Source of the DNA: CTSoil-075 sp042610375
Lineage (GTDB): Bacteria; Bacillota; Negativicutes; DSM-13327
DNA length: 64,000 bases
Assembly (NCBI RefSeq): GCF_042610375.1
Contig: NZ_JBGJZL010000003.1
Coordinates: 1-64,000, forward strand
Reading direction: 5' to 3'
Shown here: piece by piece, positions 52,600 to 61,943 of the stretch
How the letters are laid out: each line of letters begins with the position of its first letter
Position numbering within the stretch: the stretch's first letter is position 1
Made by a program: the position numbers and the translations under genes
Notes under the pieces: generated by a model
The model's database searches: none
The model's input: only the letters and a program-made list of their open reading frames with translations
What the model was told of the DNA's origin: nothing

Positions 52600-54332
52600 C
52601 GATAGAAATCTCTCAGTATTGTGAAAGTATAATCTAAACTTCGCTTTACATTGTCCTCTTTTTCTTGTAGATCGCTGATTAACCGTTCGAATGTATCTTT
52701 ATCATTGAAGAGAATATCTTTTATGGCCGCGAGTAATGTAGCAAAGCATTGTTGTTCTTGAAATTTTTTTGCTCGGACACGTAGACAGCGATTCTGCAAA
52801 TCGAGTAGAGTTCCAATTGACTTTGGATTGGATAATGGCAACAGAGTATTATGGCATAGTTTTTTATAAATACAAAATACAGCTCGGAAGGTGTCTCGAC
52901 AATCTTTCCTTCTCCAAAGCTCCCACATTCCTTGTCGTGCTTCATTAAAACGATTGATCAGCATAAAAGCGGTGATTTCATCTACTATTGTCTCTACTGT
53001 TGTTTGTATTCCATTTTGACGGATTTGTGCGATGGATTGTAATGCAAGGGCAATTTCTCCGCTATACAGTTGACATCTGGCTAATAACTCTAAGTTGGTA
53101 GTGGGATGAGAGATCGTATTGTTCAGACATTGCATACCGATATCAGGAAAACCAGCGGTCCAAAAGAGTTCAGCCATTTTTTCAGACACTTCAGGGAGTG
53201 CTAACTCATCGCGCTCTTTCAAAAAATCCAATACCTCAGCGGCAGTTTGTTGAGTCAATTTTAATAAAACTAGTTGGTAAAGTGGGTAATAATAGGTTTT
53301 ATTTGCATGTAAAGCCTGTTCATAATAATGTTTGGCCTCTTTTATTAAACCAAGTTTCTCCGCGCAATAACCTAAATGGTAATAAGCGAGGTAGCTGTCG
53401 GTTCCATCTGTGTGAAAGAAAGGGAGGGGCGGGGGGCCTGAGTTAATAGCCTCTTTGAACCACTTCATCCCAACTTCGTATTCCTTCTTTAATTCAAATA
53501 GAACTCCGCCTTCAAAGAAGAGATCGCAGTAATTGGGATAATGTTGACTTTCTTCTAAGCAAAGGCAGATGGCCTCATCGAGCTTTCCAACACTTTTGTA
53601 GCAACTAATGAGATGTCGAACAGTAGGGCTACGAAAGGCTATCTGTTCTGGAGAAAACTCCTTTAAAGCCTTCTTGAAAGCATCAATTGCAAGATCAGCG
53701 CGCCGTACACCAAACCACTCAGTGCCGATATAATACAATAAATGAGGGTCAATCGGATTTTGAGTACATATTGTTTTTTTTAACATAGCAATGTTACGAC
53801 CACGCCGCCGATGTCTTTCAGCAAGAGAAACGGGCGTGTGCCAAATTATAGGATGAGATGCATAACCTACCGTACTAGGATCATCGATGGATACATGTTC
53901 ATGTATCACGCCTTTGAAACGGTACTGTCGTTGAAAGAGTCGCAGTACCATAAAGCGATCATATTGATGATTATTTGTAAGGGGCTTTAGTGCGCATAAT
54001 GGTAGACAAAAGGCTGAGTAGGCAGAGGTGTTCAGTAATGAACGTAAATCATCAGGTTCCATATGAAGTTGTTCGTCGGCGTCCAATGATAAAATCCATT
54101 CAGATGTTGTTTGCTGGAGCGCATAGTTGCGTGCGGCAGCAAAATCATCCTTCCATTGATAGGAGTAGACGTTTTCGGTATATTGTCTGGCAACTTCCAT
54201 GGTGTCATCGGATGAACCTGTATCCACAATCACGATTTCATCCACTGCGTCTTTGACACTATCTAGACAGTGGGCAAGACGACTGCCTTCGTTGCGTACA
54301 ATCATTGCCAGCGAGATCCGTTGAAGTGTCAT
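52596..54332 (-). CDS. GT2 glycosyltransferase with helical repeats (operon gene 2)
   Basis: The 578-residue product has a GT2 domain (ISLAMIVRNEGSRLAHCLDS, VDTGSSDDT near residue 36, LDADEQLH near residue 82) followed by ~370 residues of TPR-like helices (LLYYIGTEWFGVRRADLAID; SYLAYYHLGYCAEKLGLIKE). It overlaps both neighbours by four bases. The repeat tail is longer than in gene 3. Confidence 0.85.
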   Translation of the reverse strand: MTLQRISLAMIVRNEGSRLAHCLDSVKDAVDEIVIVDTGSSDDTMEVARQYTENVYSYQWKDDFAAARNYALQQTTSEWILSLDADEQLHMEPDDLRSLLNTSAYSAFCLPLCALKPLTNNHQYDRFMVLRLFQRQYRFKGVIHEHVSIDDPSTVGYASHPIIWHTPVSLAERHRRRGRNIAMLKKTICTQNPIDPHLLYYIGTEWFGVRRADLAIDAFKKALKEFSPEQIAFRSPTVRHLISCYKSVGKLDEAICLCLEESQHYPNYCDLFFEGGVLFELKKEYEVGMKWFKEAINSGPPPLPFFHTDGTDSYLAYYHLGYCAEKLGLIKEAKHYYEQALHANKTYYYPLYQLVLLKLTQQTAAEVLDFLKERDELALPEVSEKMAELFWTAGFPDIGMQCLNNTISHPTTNLELLARCQLYSGEIALALQSIAQIRQNGIQTTVETIVDEITAFMLINRFNEARQGMWELWRRKDCRDTFRAVFCIYKKLCHNTLLPLSNPKSIGTLLDLQNRCLRVRAKKFQEQQCFATLLAAIKDILFNDKDTFERLISDLQEKEDNVKRSLDYTFTILRDFYR

Positions 54333-56299
54333 TTACTCGTAGCCTCCCCTTGTAATAGGCTAAATATGGCTATATCAGGATATTTTTGGACAGCTTCAGC
54401 TAGTAGTTCCTGTTGCATTTTCTGGTACAGACGGATTAATTTTACATAATACTGGGGTTGTCGTGGTGCGAGAGTTAATGCGCGACGATAACAAAGGCAA
54501 GATTCTTCGTACTGATTTTTTTGCTGTAAGATTTCGGCCATTGAGCACCAAGCGTCTGGACTATTGGCATGTTCTTCTAAATATAACTCAGTATACTGTT
54601 TAGCTATATCCAAATACCCATAGTCAGTAAAAATTCGAGCAAGATCTAAAGCGTTCTCTTTTTGAGATTGTTTGGCTACCTTTGCTAACAAATTTTGGGC
54701 AAGTTGTAATTCATTTAGATCAAGTGCCCGGAAAACAATGTCTTTTATAAGTGACATTCCTTCAGCTTCGAGAAAGGCTGGGGGAGAAGAGTTGCGTTTG
54801 TATAAGGAATTTTTCAAAATTGATACAACAGAACCCGTATCGGGAGATAAGCCAATTGCCAAGAACTCTTCACATAGTACGCGTACTTTTGTACGTTTTT
54901 TATCAAACCAAAAACAGAGGATTTCATTTAGTTTTGCCAAGGGATATTGAGGATGACCTTGAGGGATAGCGCCGAATAAACGAACTGCCTCCAAGATTCT
55001 TTTTTCTTGGATAAGACAGATTGCTTTGAGCATGCTGGTGTAATCATCCATGGATTCTGGTTCTATCTTTTCGAAATAGTCAAGTGCGAGAGGATAAGCT
55101 CTTTCTGTAAAATAGACTGTACCAATCAAACGTTTGGCATCTGCTGTACAGAAATCACACAATTTTTCCACTGCTTGCTTGGTATAATCAGGTTCTTTGC
55201 GAGGGTTGAGGATGTGAACAATCGCCGACAATGAAATAATGAAATTTGGATTATCTTGTAAACTAAGAATATAATATCGCAGTGCCTCCTCTTCATTGCC
55301 AAAGGCCTCTGCCAACTGGGCTAATTGATAATGAGCGCGGAATCCCCGACTGCCACTAAAAGGTGCGTAATAGGCTGGTTGCTCTGGTGTTGATAAGGCA
55401 CGCTGAAACCACTCAAAGGCTCCTGCATAATTTTTTTGTTCGACGTGAATGAGTCCGCCGTAATAATGTAAGTCTGCATAATTAGGAAAAAACTGCAGTC
55501 CTAATGAAATGGCTTCTAAGGCATTGTCATATTGTTGGGCTCCATAGTGAGCCAGTGCAATATAGCGTAGTAATTTTGGGAAATAAACTGTACTCGGATC
55601 AGTATGATTGGCCGCCTTGATTAATTCTTCTGCCGCTTCAGCAAAGAGATCGCTTCGATATAATTCGATACCGTAATGATAGTGTAGTATTTGGTTGTCA
55701 GGAGACTTGTCTAATTCCTTTCTAATTATCATGAGATTCCTAGTTTTCTTATCTTTTTCCAGTATTTGCTGATTCAAATATCCGTAATGTCGAATAACGA
55801 TATTTTCGGCAATTGCAAATTTTGCCTGACTATTCTTCTCCAAAATGACATCCACAACCTGTTCATGGATAGCTCCGCGGAACCGATAATCCGGCTTGTT
55901 GCGAAACATTCGAAATACCAGATCAGGAGAGGTTTCGATACTTCCTTGTGCGCCAATCAAGTTAATAATTTTTATAAAATAACCTTCGTTTTCCTCTTCG
56001 GCAGCTTGTCGTAGGGCATGCTCAGTCCCCGGTTCTAGTGCTTCATCCGCATCAAGAAAAAGGATCCAGTCGCCACTCGCTGCTTCTAGAGAAGCATTGC
56101 GGGCAGCACTGAAATCATCTTGCCATAAATGAGAAATGACAATTGCTCCTGCGCGCAACGCGACTTGCTTTGTTTGATCCGTTGACCCTGTATCAACGAT
56201 GATCACTTCATCAACAGCTCCAGCAATGCTGCTTAAACAACGTGTAAGATTAAGTTCTTCATTTTTTACAATCATACACAAACTGATTTTTTTTCTCAT
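54329..56299 (-). CDS. GT2 glycosyltransferase with helical repeats (operon gene 1)
   Basis: The 656-residue product is the longest of the family. Its GT2 domain contains ISLCMIVKNEELNLTRCLSS, VDTGSTDQT near residue 36 and LDADEALEP near residue 82. TPR-like repeats fill the rest (LHYHYGIELYRSDLFAEAAE; ADLHYYGGLIHVEQKNYAGA; SPDAWCSMAEILQQKNQYEE). The ATG at 56299 follows TGAGGT; an in-frame ATG at 56314 has no ribosome site. A near-consensus sigma-K-like promoter lies at 56328-56355. This is the first gene of the operon. Confidence 0.85.
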   Translation of the reverse strand: MRKKISLCMIVKNEELNLTRCLSSIAGAVDEVIIVDTGSTDQTKQVALRAGAIVISHLWQDDFSAARNASLEAASGDWILFLDADEALEPGTEHALRQAAEEENEGYFIKIINLIGAQGSIETSPDLVFRMFRNKPDYRFRGAIHEQVVDVILEKNSQAKFAIAENIVIRHYGYLNQQILEKDKKTRNLMIIRKELDKSPDNQILHYHYGIELYRSDLFAEAAEELIKAANHTDPSTVYFPKLLRYIALAHYGAQQYDNALEAISLGLQFFPNYADLHYYGGLIHVEQKNYAGAFEWFQRALSTPEQPAYYAPFSGSRGFRAHYQLAQLAEAFGNEEEALRYYILSLQDNPNFIISLSAIVHILNPRKEPDYTKQAVEKLCDFCTADAKRLIGTVYFTERAYPLALDYFEKIEPESMDDYTSMLKAICLIQEKRILEAVRLFGAIPQGHPQYPLAKLNEILCFWFDKKRTKVRVLCEEFLAIGLSPDTGSVVSILKNSLYKRNSSPPAFLEAEGMSLIKDIVFRALDLNELQLAQNLLAKVAKQSQKENALDLARIFTDYGYLDIAKQYTELYLEEHANSPDAWCSMAEILQQKNQYEESCLCYRRALTLAPRQPQYYVKLIRLYQKMQQELLAEAVQKYPDIAIFSLLQGEATSK

Positions 56300-56327
56300 T
56301 ACACTATACCTCATTAATTTTTATTAT

Positions 56328-56355
56328 CATTATATGCGTGGGGGATAGCCCTCGT
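56328..56355 (-). promoter_or_regulatory. Near-consensus sigma-K-like promoter of the glycosyltransferase operon
   Basis: On the minus strand AC is followed by 17 bases and CATATAATG. The last base of the -10 differs from CATANNNTA (G for A). Position relative to the ATG at 56299 is suitable. Confidence 0.4.
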
Positions 56356-56405
56356 TCAATAAGATACATATGCCTTGATCTGTAAAAAGGACTGTCATTG
56401 TTGTC

Positions 56406-56432
56406 ACGTTCATGGGCAATCAACATAAAATA
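56406..56432 (+). promoter_or_regulatory. Sigma-K-like promoter of the DUF6385 repeat protein
   Basis: AC at 56406-56407, 16 bases, then CATAAAATA (fits CATANNNTA). The ATG follows 61 bases later with GGAGAAGGAGAG between. Confidence 0.6.
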
Positions 56433-56493
56433 GACTAGGTATAGGAAATGTACCAAAGATATCAAACAAAAGTGGAGAAGGAGAGATTTTTTC

Positions 56494-57345
56494 ATGCCCA
56501 ATTTTAAGATTATTCAAGACGTGCCTGATCAGGCGCGAATTAAGATTTTTGGCGCAGAAAATGCTGCGTTAATTACTACCAATGGAGGATATTTGTCTGT
56601 CACCGCACCAACGGGTGGGCTGAGTATTACAGCTCCTACGAATGGTCTTCTTGTGACAGCTTCAGATTTTGGACTTAGTGTAACAGGACCTGTTAATGGT
56701 CTTGTCGTTACAGCGCCAGCATCAGGTCTTAGTGTAACAGCTCCTACAAATGGTCTTCTTGTGACGGCTTCAGATTTTGGGCTTAGTGTAACAGGACCTG
56801 TTAATGGTCTTGTCGTTACAGCGCCAGCATCAGGTCTTAGTGTAACAGCTCCTACGAATGGTCTTCTTGTGACGGCTTCAGATTTTGGACTTAGTGTAAC
56901 AGGACCTGTTAATGGTCTTGTCGTTACAGCGCCAGTATCAGGTCTTAGTGTAACACCACCTACGGGTGGCTTACTGATCACTAGTACAGGGCTTTCTGTT
57001 GTTTCAGCTTTGGCGACTACTGACGTAACAGAAGCTAAGACTGGCATTACTAATACAGTCGGTACACCATCCAACACTTATCAGGTATTAGGTTTTGCAG
57101 AATATTCTTTCGGTCTAGTAAATGAATCCACTTCTGCAACCGATGCGCAAGCAACGGCTAAGTTACAGATCAGTCCCGATGGCGTAGTCTGGTTTGATAA
57201 TAGCGCAGTAACCACCTTAGACCGTGGTACCTCTAATGCATTAGTATCATCGATCTTTCTTAAATATGCGCGCGTTTATTATGCAGCCGTTGATGCAGCT
57301 AGCACTGTAGATCTCACTATTTTCTTCCAAGGTCAAACATCATAA
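56494..57345 (+). CDS. Nine-residue repeat protein with a C-terminal DUF6385 domain
   Basis: The 283-residue product has a short N-terminus (residues 1-30), about 130 residues of nine-residue repeats of the form GLxVTAPxx, and a C-terminal DUF6385-like domain of ~110 residues (SNTYQVLGFAEYSFGLVNES; LQISPDGVVWFDNS). No signal peptide is seen. The regular Leu/Val-Thr-Ala-Pro pattern suggests a stacked beta structure. GGAGAAGGAGAG precedes the ATG. The sigma-K-like promoter at 56406 suggests spore-surface expression. A smaller protein with the same C-terminal domain is at 60035-60421. Confidence 0.75.
   Translation: MPNFKIIQDVPDQARIKIFGAENAALITTNGGYLSVTAPTGGLSITAPTNGLLVTASDFGLSVTGPVNGLVVTAPASGLSVTAPTNGLLVTASDFGLSVTGPVNGLVVTAPASGLSVTAPTNGLLVTASDFGLSVTGPVNGLVVTAPVSGLSVTPPTGGLLITSTGLSVVSALATTDVTEAKTGITNTVGTPSNTYQVLGFAEYSFGLVNESTSATDAQATAKLQISPDGVVWFDNSAVTTLDRGTSNALVSSIFLKYARVYYAAVDAASTVDLTIFFQGQTS
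56674..56997 (+). repeat. Three 108-base tandem repeats
   Basis: Copies begin at 56674, 56782 and 56890. Each 108-base unit encodes 36 residues made of four nine-residue repeats. The first two copies are almost identical; the third diverges near its end. Confidence 0.9.
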
Positions 57346-57373
57346 TATAAGGCATAGGTGTCTATGTAGCAAT

Positions 57374-57416
57374 AAAGAAATTACCTCCAATATAATTATT
57401 GGAGGTAATTTCTTTA
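57374..57416. terminator. Terminator between the DUF6385 gene and the SBBP gene
   Basis: AAAGAAATTACCTCCAAT and ATTGGAGGTAATTTCTTT form an 18-pair stem; the AT-rich ends make it usable from both sides. The genes are convergent. Confidence 0.85.
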
Positions 57417-57458
57417 TATGATTGTTCATTATAAATAGACAAGGATGAGAGTGATGAT

Positions 57459-59963
57459 TTACTTTATGCACAGGGGTGGATGTTTTCGCCAATCTGTTTT
57501 AATCACACGATTTGTATAGAAAAACGGTTGAGTGGGTTGGGTGACTGTCGTAGTTAGGATGGTGGTCACAGGGTTTGATTGTCTGCTGGTCACAGTTGCC
57601 GTATTGGTGATGATCCCCGCATGTTTTGGTTTGATGGTGATTGTAATGGTAATGGAGAGATCAGGTTCAAGTATGCCTAGGTTACAGGTTACAATCCCTG
57701 AATTTTGGTTGCAACCTGTTGAGACTGATACAAAATCAACGTCAGGTGGTAAGGTATCGGTTACTATGACATTTGTTGCTAGGTCTGGTCCATTATTAGT
57801 GACAGTAATATGATAGATAAGGTTTTGTCCTAACAGTAAGGGGTCAGGGGAGGCAGACTGGGACATGGTGAGAGTAGAAACTGCTGTAAGTTTTAGGACA
57901 AAGACATCCCAAGGACCGTTATTGTTGGCTTGTAGTGGGTTTTTTATCGGAAAGCCAGGAGGACCAGGTGGCGGATCGGATGGTGAGGTACTCCATGATG
58001 AGAAAGTAAAGCCGGTGACATAGGTATTACCATTTGAGTCTGTCGCAATGCTATGACCTTCATCGTAACTCTTACCACCAAGATAGGTGGAATAGATGAG
58101 AGCTGAACCATCAGGCTTGATTTTTGTAATGAAGGCATCATTGAAAGGGTATACACTGCTACCACCAGCTTGTATGAAGTTTTTAATGGGAAATCCGGGG
58201 GGAGAGTGAATACCAGACGAGTAGGTAGATCCTGTCACGTAAGCGTATTTGTTTGCATCGACAGTAATTCCATAACCAATATCATCGCTCGTTCCTCCAA
58301 GGTAGGTAGAATAAACGAGGGAGCTGCCATCTGTATTGACCTTGGTCACAAAGACATCAAAATCCCCGTTACTGCTAGCTTGGAAGGGATTCTTAGTAGG
58401 AAAATTCGTAGAGGAGGTATAACCAGTGATATAGGTATTACTACTGGAATCAACAGTAACACTAAGACCTGCATCGTAAATGTTGCCACCAAGATAACTG
58501 GAATAACCTAGTGAACCGTCAACGTTAAATTTGGTGATGAAGGCATCCGTGTTGCCGCCAAAGCCAGGTTGGAAACAACCGGGTGTGATGGGAAAACCAT
58601 TGGGGGGCACTGACATTGTGGATCCTGTTACATAAGCGTTACCGGCTTGGTCTACGGTGATGGAAAAGCCTATATCATTTTTTGAACCGCCAAGGTAGGT
58701 TGAGTAGCCTAGAGAACCATCAGCATTAATTTTCGTTACAAAGGCATCGTTGAGAGGATAAATACTATTGTTGTCGCTTTGTATGGAGTTTTTCGTGGGG
58801 AAGCCGGGAGGATAGGCCGATGAAGATTGTGTATAACCTGTCACATAAGCGCTGCCAGCCTGGTCTACTACGATACCATAACCACCATCATCCTGCGTAC
58901 CGCCAAGATAGGTGGAATAAATGAGGGCATTACCTGTAGCATTAATCTTTGTTACGAAAGCATCCCAATTGCCATTGTTGCTGACTTGTATTGGATTTTT
59001 AGTTGGAAAATCAGTAGAGCAGGTAGAACCAGTCACATAGATGTTGCTATTTATATCTACGGCAATACTCGAAGCAGTATCGGCGTTTGATCCACCGAGA
59101 TATGTGGAGTAGACGAGGAGCCCGGTAGGATCTATTTTGGTGATAAATGCATTATAGGTGCCTGCATTATCAGCTTGATAGGGATTTTTAATTGGAAAAC
59201 CAAGGGGATTGGTCCAAGACGACCAAGTTAGACCAGTGACATATACATTGCCAGTAGAGTCTGTGGCAATCCCATAACCTTTGTCTTCGTTTAAGCCTCC
59301 TAGGTAGGTGCTATACTCTAGGATTGGGTCAATTACCAATAATTTAGTAGAATCATAGTTACCTAACTGAAAACCGACCTGGTGTCCATTCAATGTATAA
59401 TTGCCAAGCACTGAACTTCTTTGGAGGCTACTTTCTTGGTAGATGATCGGTTTACTTATGCGAATTTGCTCCTTTCCAAGGGTTAGTAAAAGGTTGCCGT
59501 AGTCATCTAAACAAATCTTATCATTTCTGGCGAAATTAAGAATAATCAGGTCAGGGTTGGCACCCGGATGTACAATGAAATCCCATTCAAGTTGCAGTTC
59601 ATTAAAAGAATAGAGGATGTCGATGCCTGGATAGATATTCTGGTATTTGACTTTGGCGTAAGTGGGAATGTTAGTAAGCCACTTATCAGGAGTGTCACCC
59701 ACAAAATAGTTCACCTTGCTGGGTAATTCTTCTACTCCGAAAAGTTGAGGATGTTCATTGGCGCCGCTCATTTCTAGTTGAAGTACGGCAGTGGAAGCCT
59801 GTGTATCTGCAGAAGGCTTTAGGATTATGACTGTTGCAGAAGGGGTTAATAGTAAGTTATAACCACTTGCCTGAGCCAAAAACTTGACTTCGGGGTTATT
59901 TTGTCCGCGATTAAGCTGAAAATAAATAGGCAGTAGACAATGTTTTTTTATCCTTGGTTTCAT
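57459..59963 (-). CDS. SBBP beta-propeller repeat protein with a DUF11 domain
   Basis: The 834-residue product opens with a conserved N-terminal module (FQLNRGQNNPEVKFLAQASG; VNYFVGDTPDKW near residue 85) usual for SBBP proteins. Seven YSTYLGG-type (or YSSYLGG) SBBP beta-propeller repeats follow at about residues 215-695, each with FITKI-, VTGST- and FPIKNP-type segments. A C-terminal DUF11 (Ig-like) domain contains YHITVTNNGPDLATNVIVTD near residue 735. There is no convincing signal peptide. It may be an adhesin-like surface protein of spore or cell. AGGAGG precedes the ATG. It lies 71 bases after the DUF6385 gene and could be co-transcribed. Confidence 0.85.
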   Translation of the reverse strand: MKPRIKKHCLLPIYFQLNRGQNNPEVKFLAQASGYNLLLTPSATVIILKPSADTQASTAVLQLEMSGANEHPQLFGVEELPSKVNYFVGDTPDKWLTNIPTYAKVKYQNIYPGIDILYSFNELQLEWDFIVHPGANPDLIILNFARNDKICLDDYGNLLLTLGKEQIRISKPIIYQESSLQRSSVLGNYTLNGHQVGFQLGNYDSTKLLVIDPILEYSTYLGGLNEDKGYGIATDSTGNVYVTGLTWSSWTNPLGFPIKNPYQADNAGTYNAFITKIDPTGLLVYSTYLGGSNADTASSIAVDINSNIYVTGSTCSTDFPTKNPIQVSNNGNWDAFVTKINATGNALIYSTYLGGTQDDGGYGIVVDQAGSAYVTGYTQSSSAYPPGFPTKNSIQSDNNSIYPLNDAFVTKINADGSLGYSTYLGGSKNDIGFSITVDQAGNAYVTGSTMSVPPNGFPITPGCFQPGFGGNTDAFITKFNVDGSLGYSSYLGGNIYDAGLSVTVDSSSNTYITGYTSSTNFPTKNPFQASSNGDFDVFVTKVNTDGSSLVYSTYLGGTSDDIGYGITVDANKYAYVTGSTYSSGIHSPPGFPIKNFIQAGGSSVYPFNDAFITKIKPDGSALIYSTYLGGKSYDEGHSIATDSNGNTYVTGFTFSSWSTSPSDPPPGPPGFPIKNPLQANNNGPWDVFVLKLTAVSTLTMSQSASPDPLLLGQNLIYHITVTNNGPDLATNVIVTDTLPPDVDFVSVSTGCNQNSGIVTCNLGILEPDLSITITITIKPKHAGIITNTATVTSRQSNPVTTILTTTVTQPTQPFFYTNRVIKTDWRKHPPLCIK

Positions 59964-60034
59964 ACTTCTATCCTCCTAGTCGGCACGTTTTCAAACTGTA
60001 ATATTTGCTTGAATAATAGAGTGAAAATGATTAA

Positions 60035-60421
60035 TTAGTTGTATGACCGGCCTTGTATATAAATTTGTAGCGTTGTATTCGGTGATGCTGGTTGTGTTTG
60101 GTACGCAAGACGGGCATATTTAGCGATGACATCAGGAATAAAGCTGACGAGTGTGCCGGGACTAATCGTTTTAGTGTCTGATTGAGTTTCCCAGGTTGCG
60201 CCATCAGGACTTATCTGTAAGTAAGCCATTGCAGTGCTTTCACCAATATTAACGATAAGATAAGAATAATCATATATTAAAATATTAAAGGGCAAGGTAA
60301 ATTGCATAATCGGTAAAGTTGATACTGTTACTGATTGGTCTAGCGGTACAGCCCGTAACATTCTTTCATGGCTGCGAACTGGAGAATCTATCGTCAGAGA
60401 TTTAATAAATTTTTGTATCAT
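60035..60421 (-). CDS. Small DUF6385 domain protein
   Basis: The 128-residue product is mostly one DUF6385-type domain (FNILIYDYSYLIVNIGES; AYLQISPDGATWETQS near residue 67; VIAKYARLAYQT), related to the C-terminal part of the protein at 56494. It has no repeats. GGAGGTAG precedes the ATG by six bases. It is divergent from ugd and upstream of the SBBP gene on the minus strand. Confidence 0.7.
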   Translation of the reverse strand: MIQKFIKSLTIDSPVRSHERMLRAVPLDQSVTVSTLPIMQFTLPFNILIYDYSYLIVNIGESTAMAYLQISPDGATWETQSDTKTISPGTLVSFIPDVIAKYARLAYQTQPASPNTTLQIYIQGRSYN

Positions 60422-60602
60422 GGTTAACTACCTCCAGTATAATCTATGCAATGAGTACTATTTATGAGTTATAAGCACTATACAAAATTATTAAAGGTCT
60501 GATGAAAAAATCAAAATCAAAGATTGCACTCCATGACAGTGATCTGAATAGGCTATTTTTAGATAGATTCGTCTTAAAAAGTACTGGCCAGGGAGTGTTG
60601 TT

Positions 60603-61943
60603 ATGAAAATTTGTATAATTGGTACTGGATATGTTGGCTTAGTAACCGGAGCATGTTTTGCTGAAATGAGTAATCTTGTCTGGTGTATAGATCATGATCA
60701 AGAAAAAATTAATCAGTTAAAATCTGGGGTAGTGCCTATTTATGAACCAGGATTAAAAGAACTAGTCGAAAAGAACAGTCAAGAAGGCCGATTGTATTTT
60801 ACGACAGACATTCAAACTGGTCTTGAGCAGGCATTATTTTGTTTTATTGCTGTAGGTACGCCCCAATCTGCTGATGGTTCAGCAGATCTTTCCTATATTT
60901 TTAATGTGGCACATGAAATTGGCCAATGTATGAATGAGTATTTAATTATTGTGGTTAAATCTACAGTTCCTGTTGGTACCATCGAAAAAGTCAAAGATAT
61001 AGTGAAGAGTGAGCTACAAGCTAGGGGAAAAGAGGGATTGTCATTTGATGTTGCTTCCAATCCTGAATTCCTCAAAGAAGGGACAGCAGTTGAAGATTTT
61101 ATGGCTCCTGATCGTATTGTGATTGGAACTGACAATGAAGAAACGGCGCAACTGATGAAACAGTTGTATCAGACTGTCCTACATCGTCAAGATAGGATTT
61201 TGAATATGGATATTAAGTCAGCAGAAATTACCAAATATGCTGCCAATGTCATGTTAGCAACACGCATTAGTTTTATGAACGAAATTGCTAGGCTTTGTGA
61301 TAAAGTTGGCGGCGATATTGATCAGATAAGAGTGGGTATTGGTACAGATGAGCGGATTGGCAATCAGTTCTTGTATGCTGGTGCTGGCTATGGCGGTTCG
61401 TGTTTCCCGAAAGATGTTAAGGAGTTCATTCATACTGGCCAGAAGAATGGTTTGGAGATGAACATCGCCGATGCAGTGCATAAGGTCAATGAACGACAGA
61501 AATTTGTTCTGGTGGATATGATTAAGAAACGCTTTGGTGAAAATCTCTTGGGTAAAAAAATTGGTATCTGGGGTTTGGCATTTAAAGCCCAAACAGATGA
61601 TATGCGGGAGGCACCTTCTCTCGTGATTCTTCCTTCTCTCATACAAATGGGGGCAAGGATTATCGCTTATGATCCTGAGGCCATGGAGCAGGCGAAATTA
61701 TATTTTAGAGAATACTTTTTACAGATAGAGTATGTGGACAGTATGATGGAAGCTGTCAATCAGGTTGATGCTTTAGTGCTTATTACTGAGTGGCAACAAT
61801 TCAAACAGGCGGATTTTGCTGAAATAAAGCAGAGTATGAAGCAGCCTCTTATTTTTGATGGACGTAATCAATATGACCCTATGCACATGAAAAACCTTGG
61901 TTTCGAATATTATTGTATAGGGAGAAATGGCTATGGGAAATAA
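60603..61943 (+). CDS. ugd: UDP-glucose 6-dehydrogenase
   Basis: The 446-residue product oxidises UDP-glucose to UDP-glucuronate with NAD. The N-terminal NAD fold has GTGYVGLVTGACFAE from residue 7. The catalytic Cys267 is in GYGGSCFPKD. The C-terminal UDP-binding domain contains GLAFKAQTDDMREAPS near residue 325. AGGGAG precedes the ATG. The next gene would convert its product to UDP-xylose, and their overlap suggests a coupled pathway. Confidence 0.95.
   Translation: MKICIIGTGYVGLVTGACFAEMSNLVWCIDHDQEKINQLKSGVVPIYEPGLKELVEKNSQEGRLYFTTDIQTGLEQALFCFIAVGTPQSADGSADLSYIFNVAHEIGQCMNEYLIIVVKSTVPVGTIEKVKDIVKSELQARGKEGLSFDVASNPEFLKEGTAVEDFMAPDRIVIGTDNEETAQLMKQLYQTVLHRQDRILNMDIKSAEITKYAANVMLATRISFMNEIARLCDKVGGDIDQIRVGIGTDERIGNQFLYAGAGYGGSCFPKDVKEFIHTGQKNGLEMNIADAVHKVNERQKFVLVDMIKKRFGENLLGKKIGIWGLAFKAQTDDMREAPSLVILPSLIQMGARIIAYDPEAMEQAKLYFREYFLQIEYVDSMMEAVNQVDALVLITEWQQFKQADFAEIKQSMKQPLIFDGRNQYDPMHMKNLGFEYYCIGRNGYGK

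Noticed and set aside
60440..60448. CATAGATTA before the small DUF6385 gene (minus strand)
   Set aside because: The nearest AC is 19 bases away and transcription would start inside the ribosome site.
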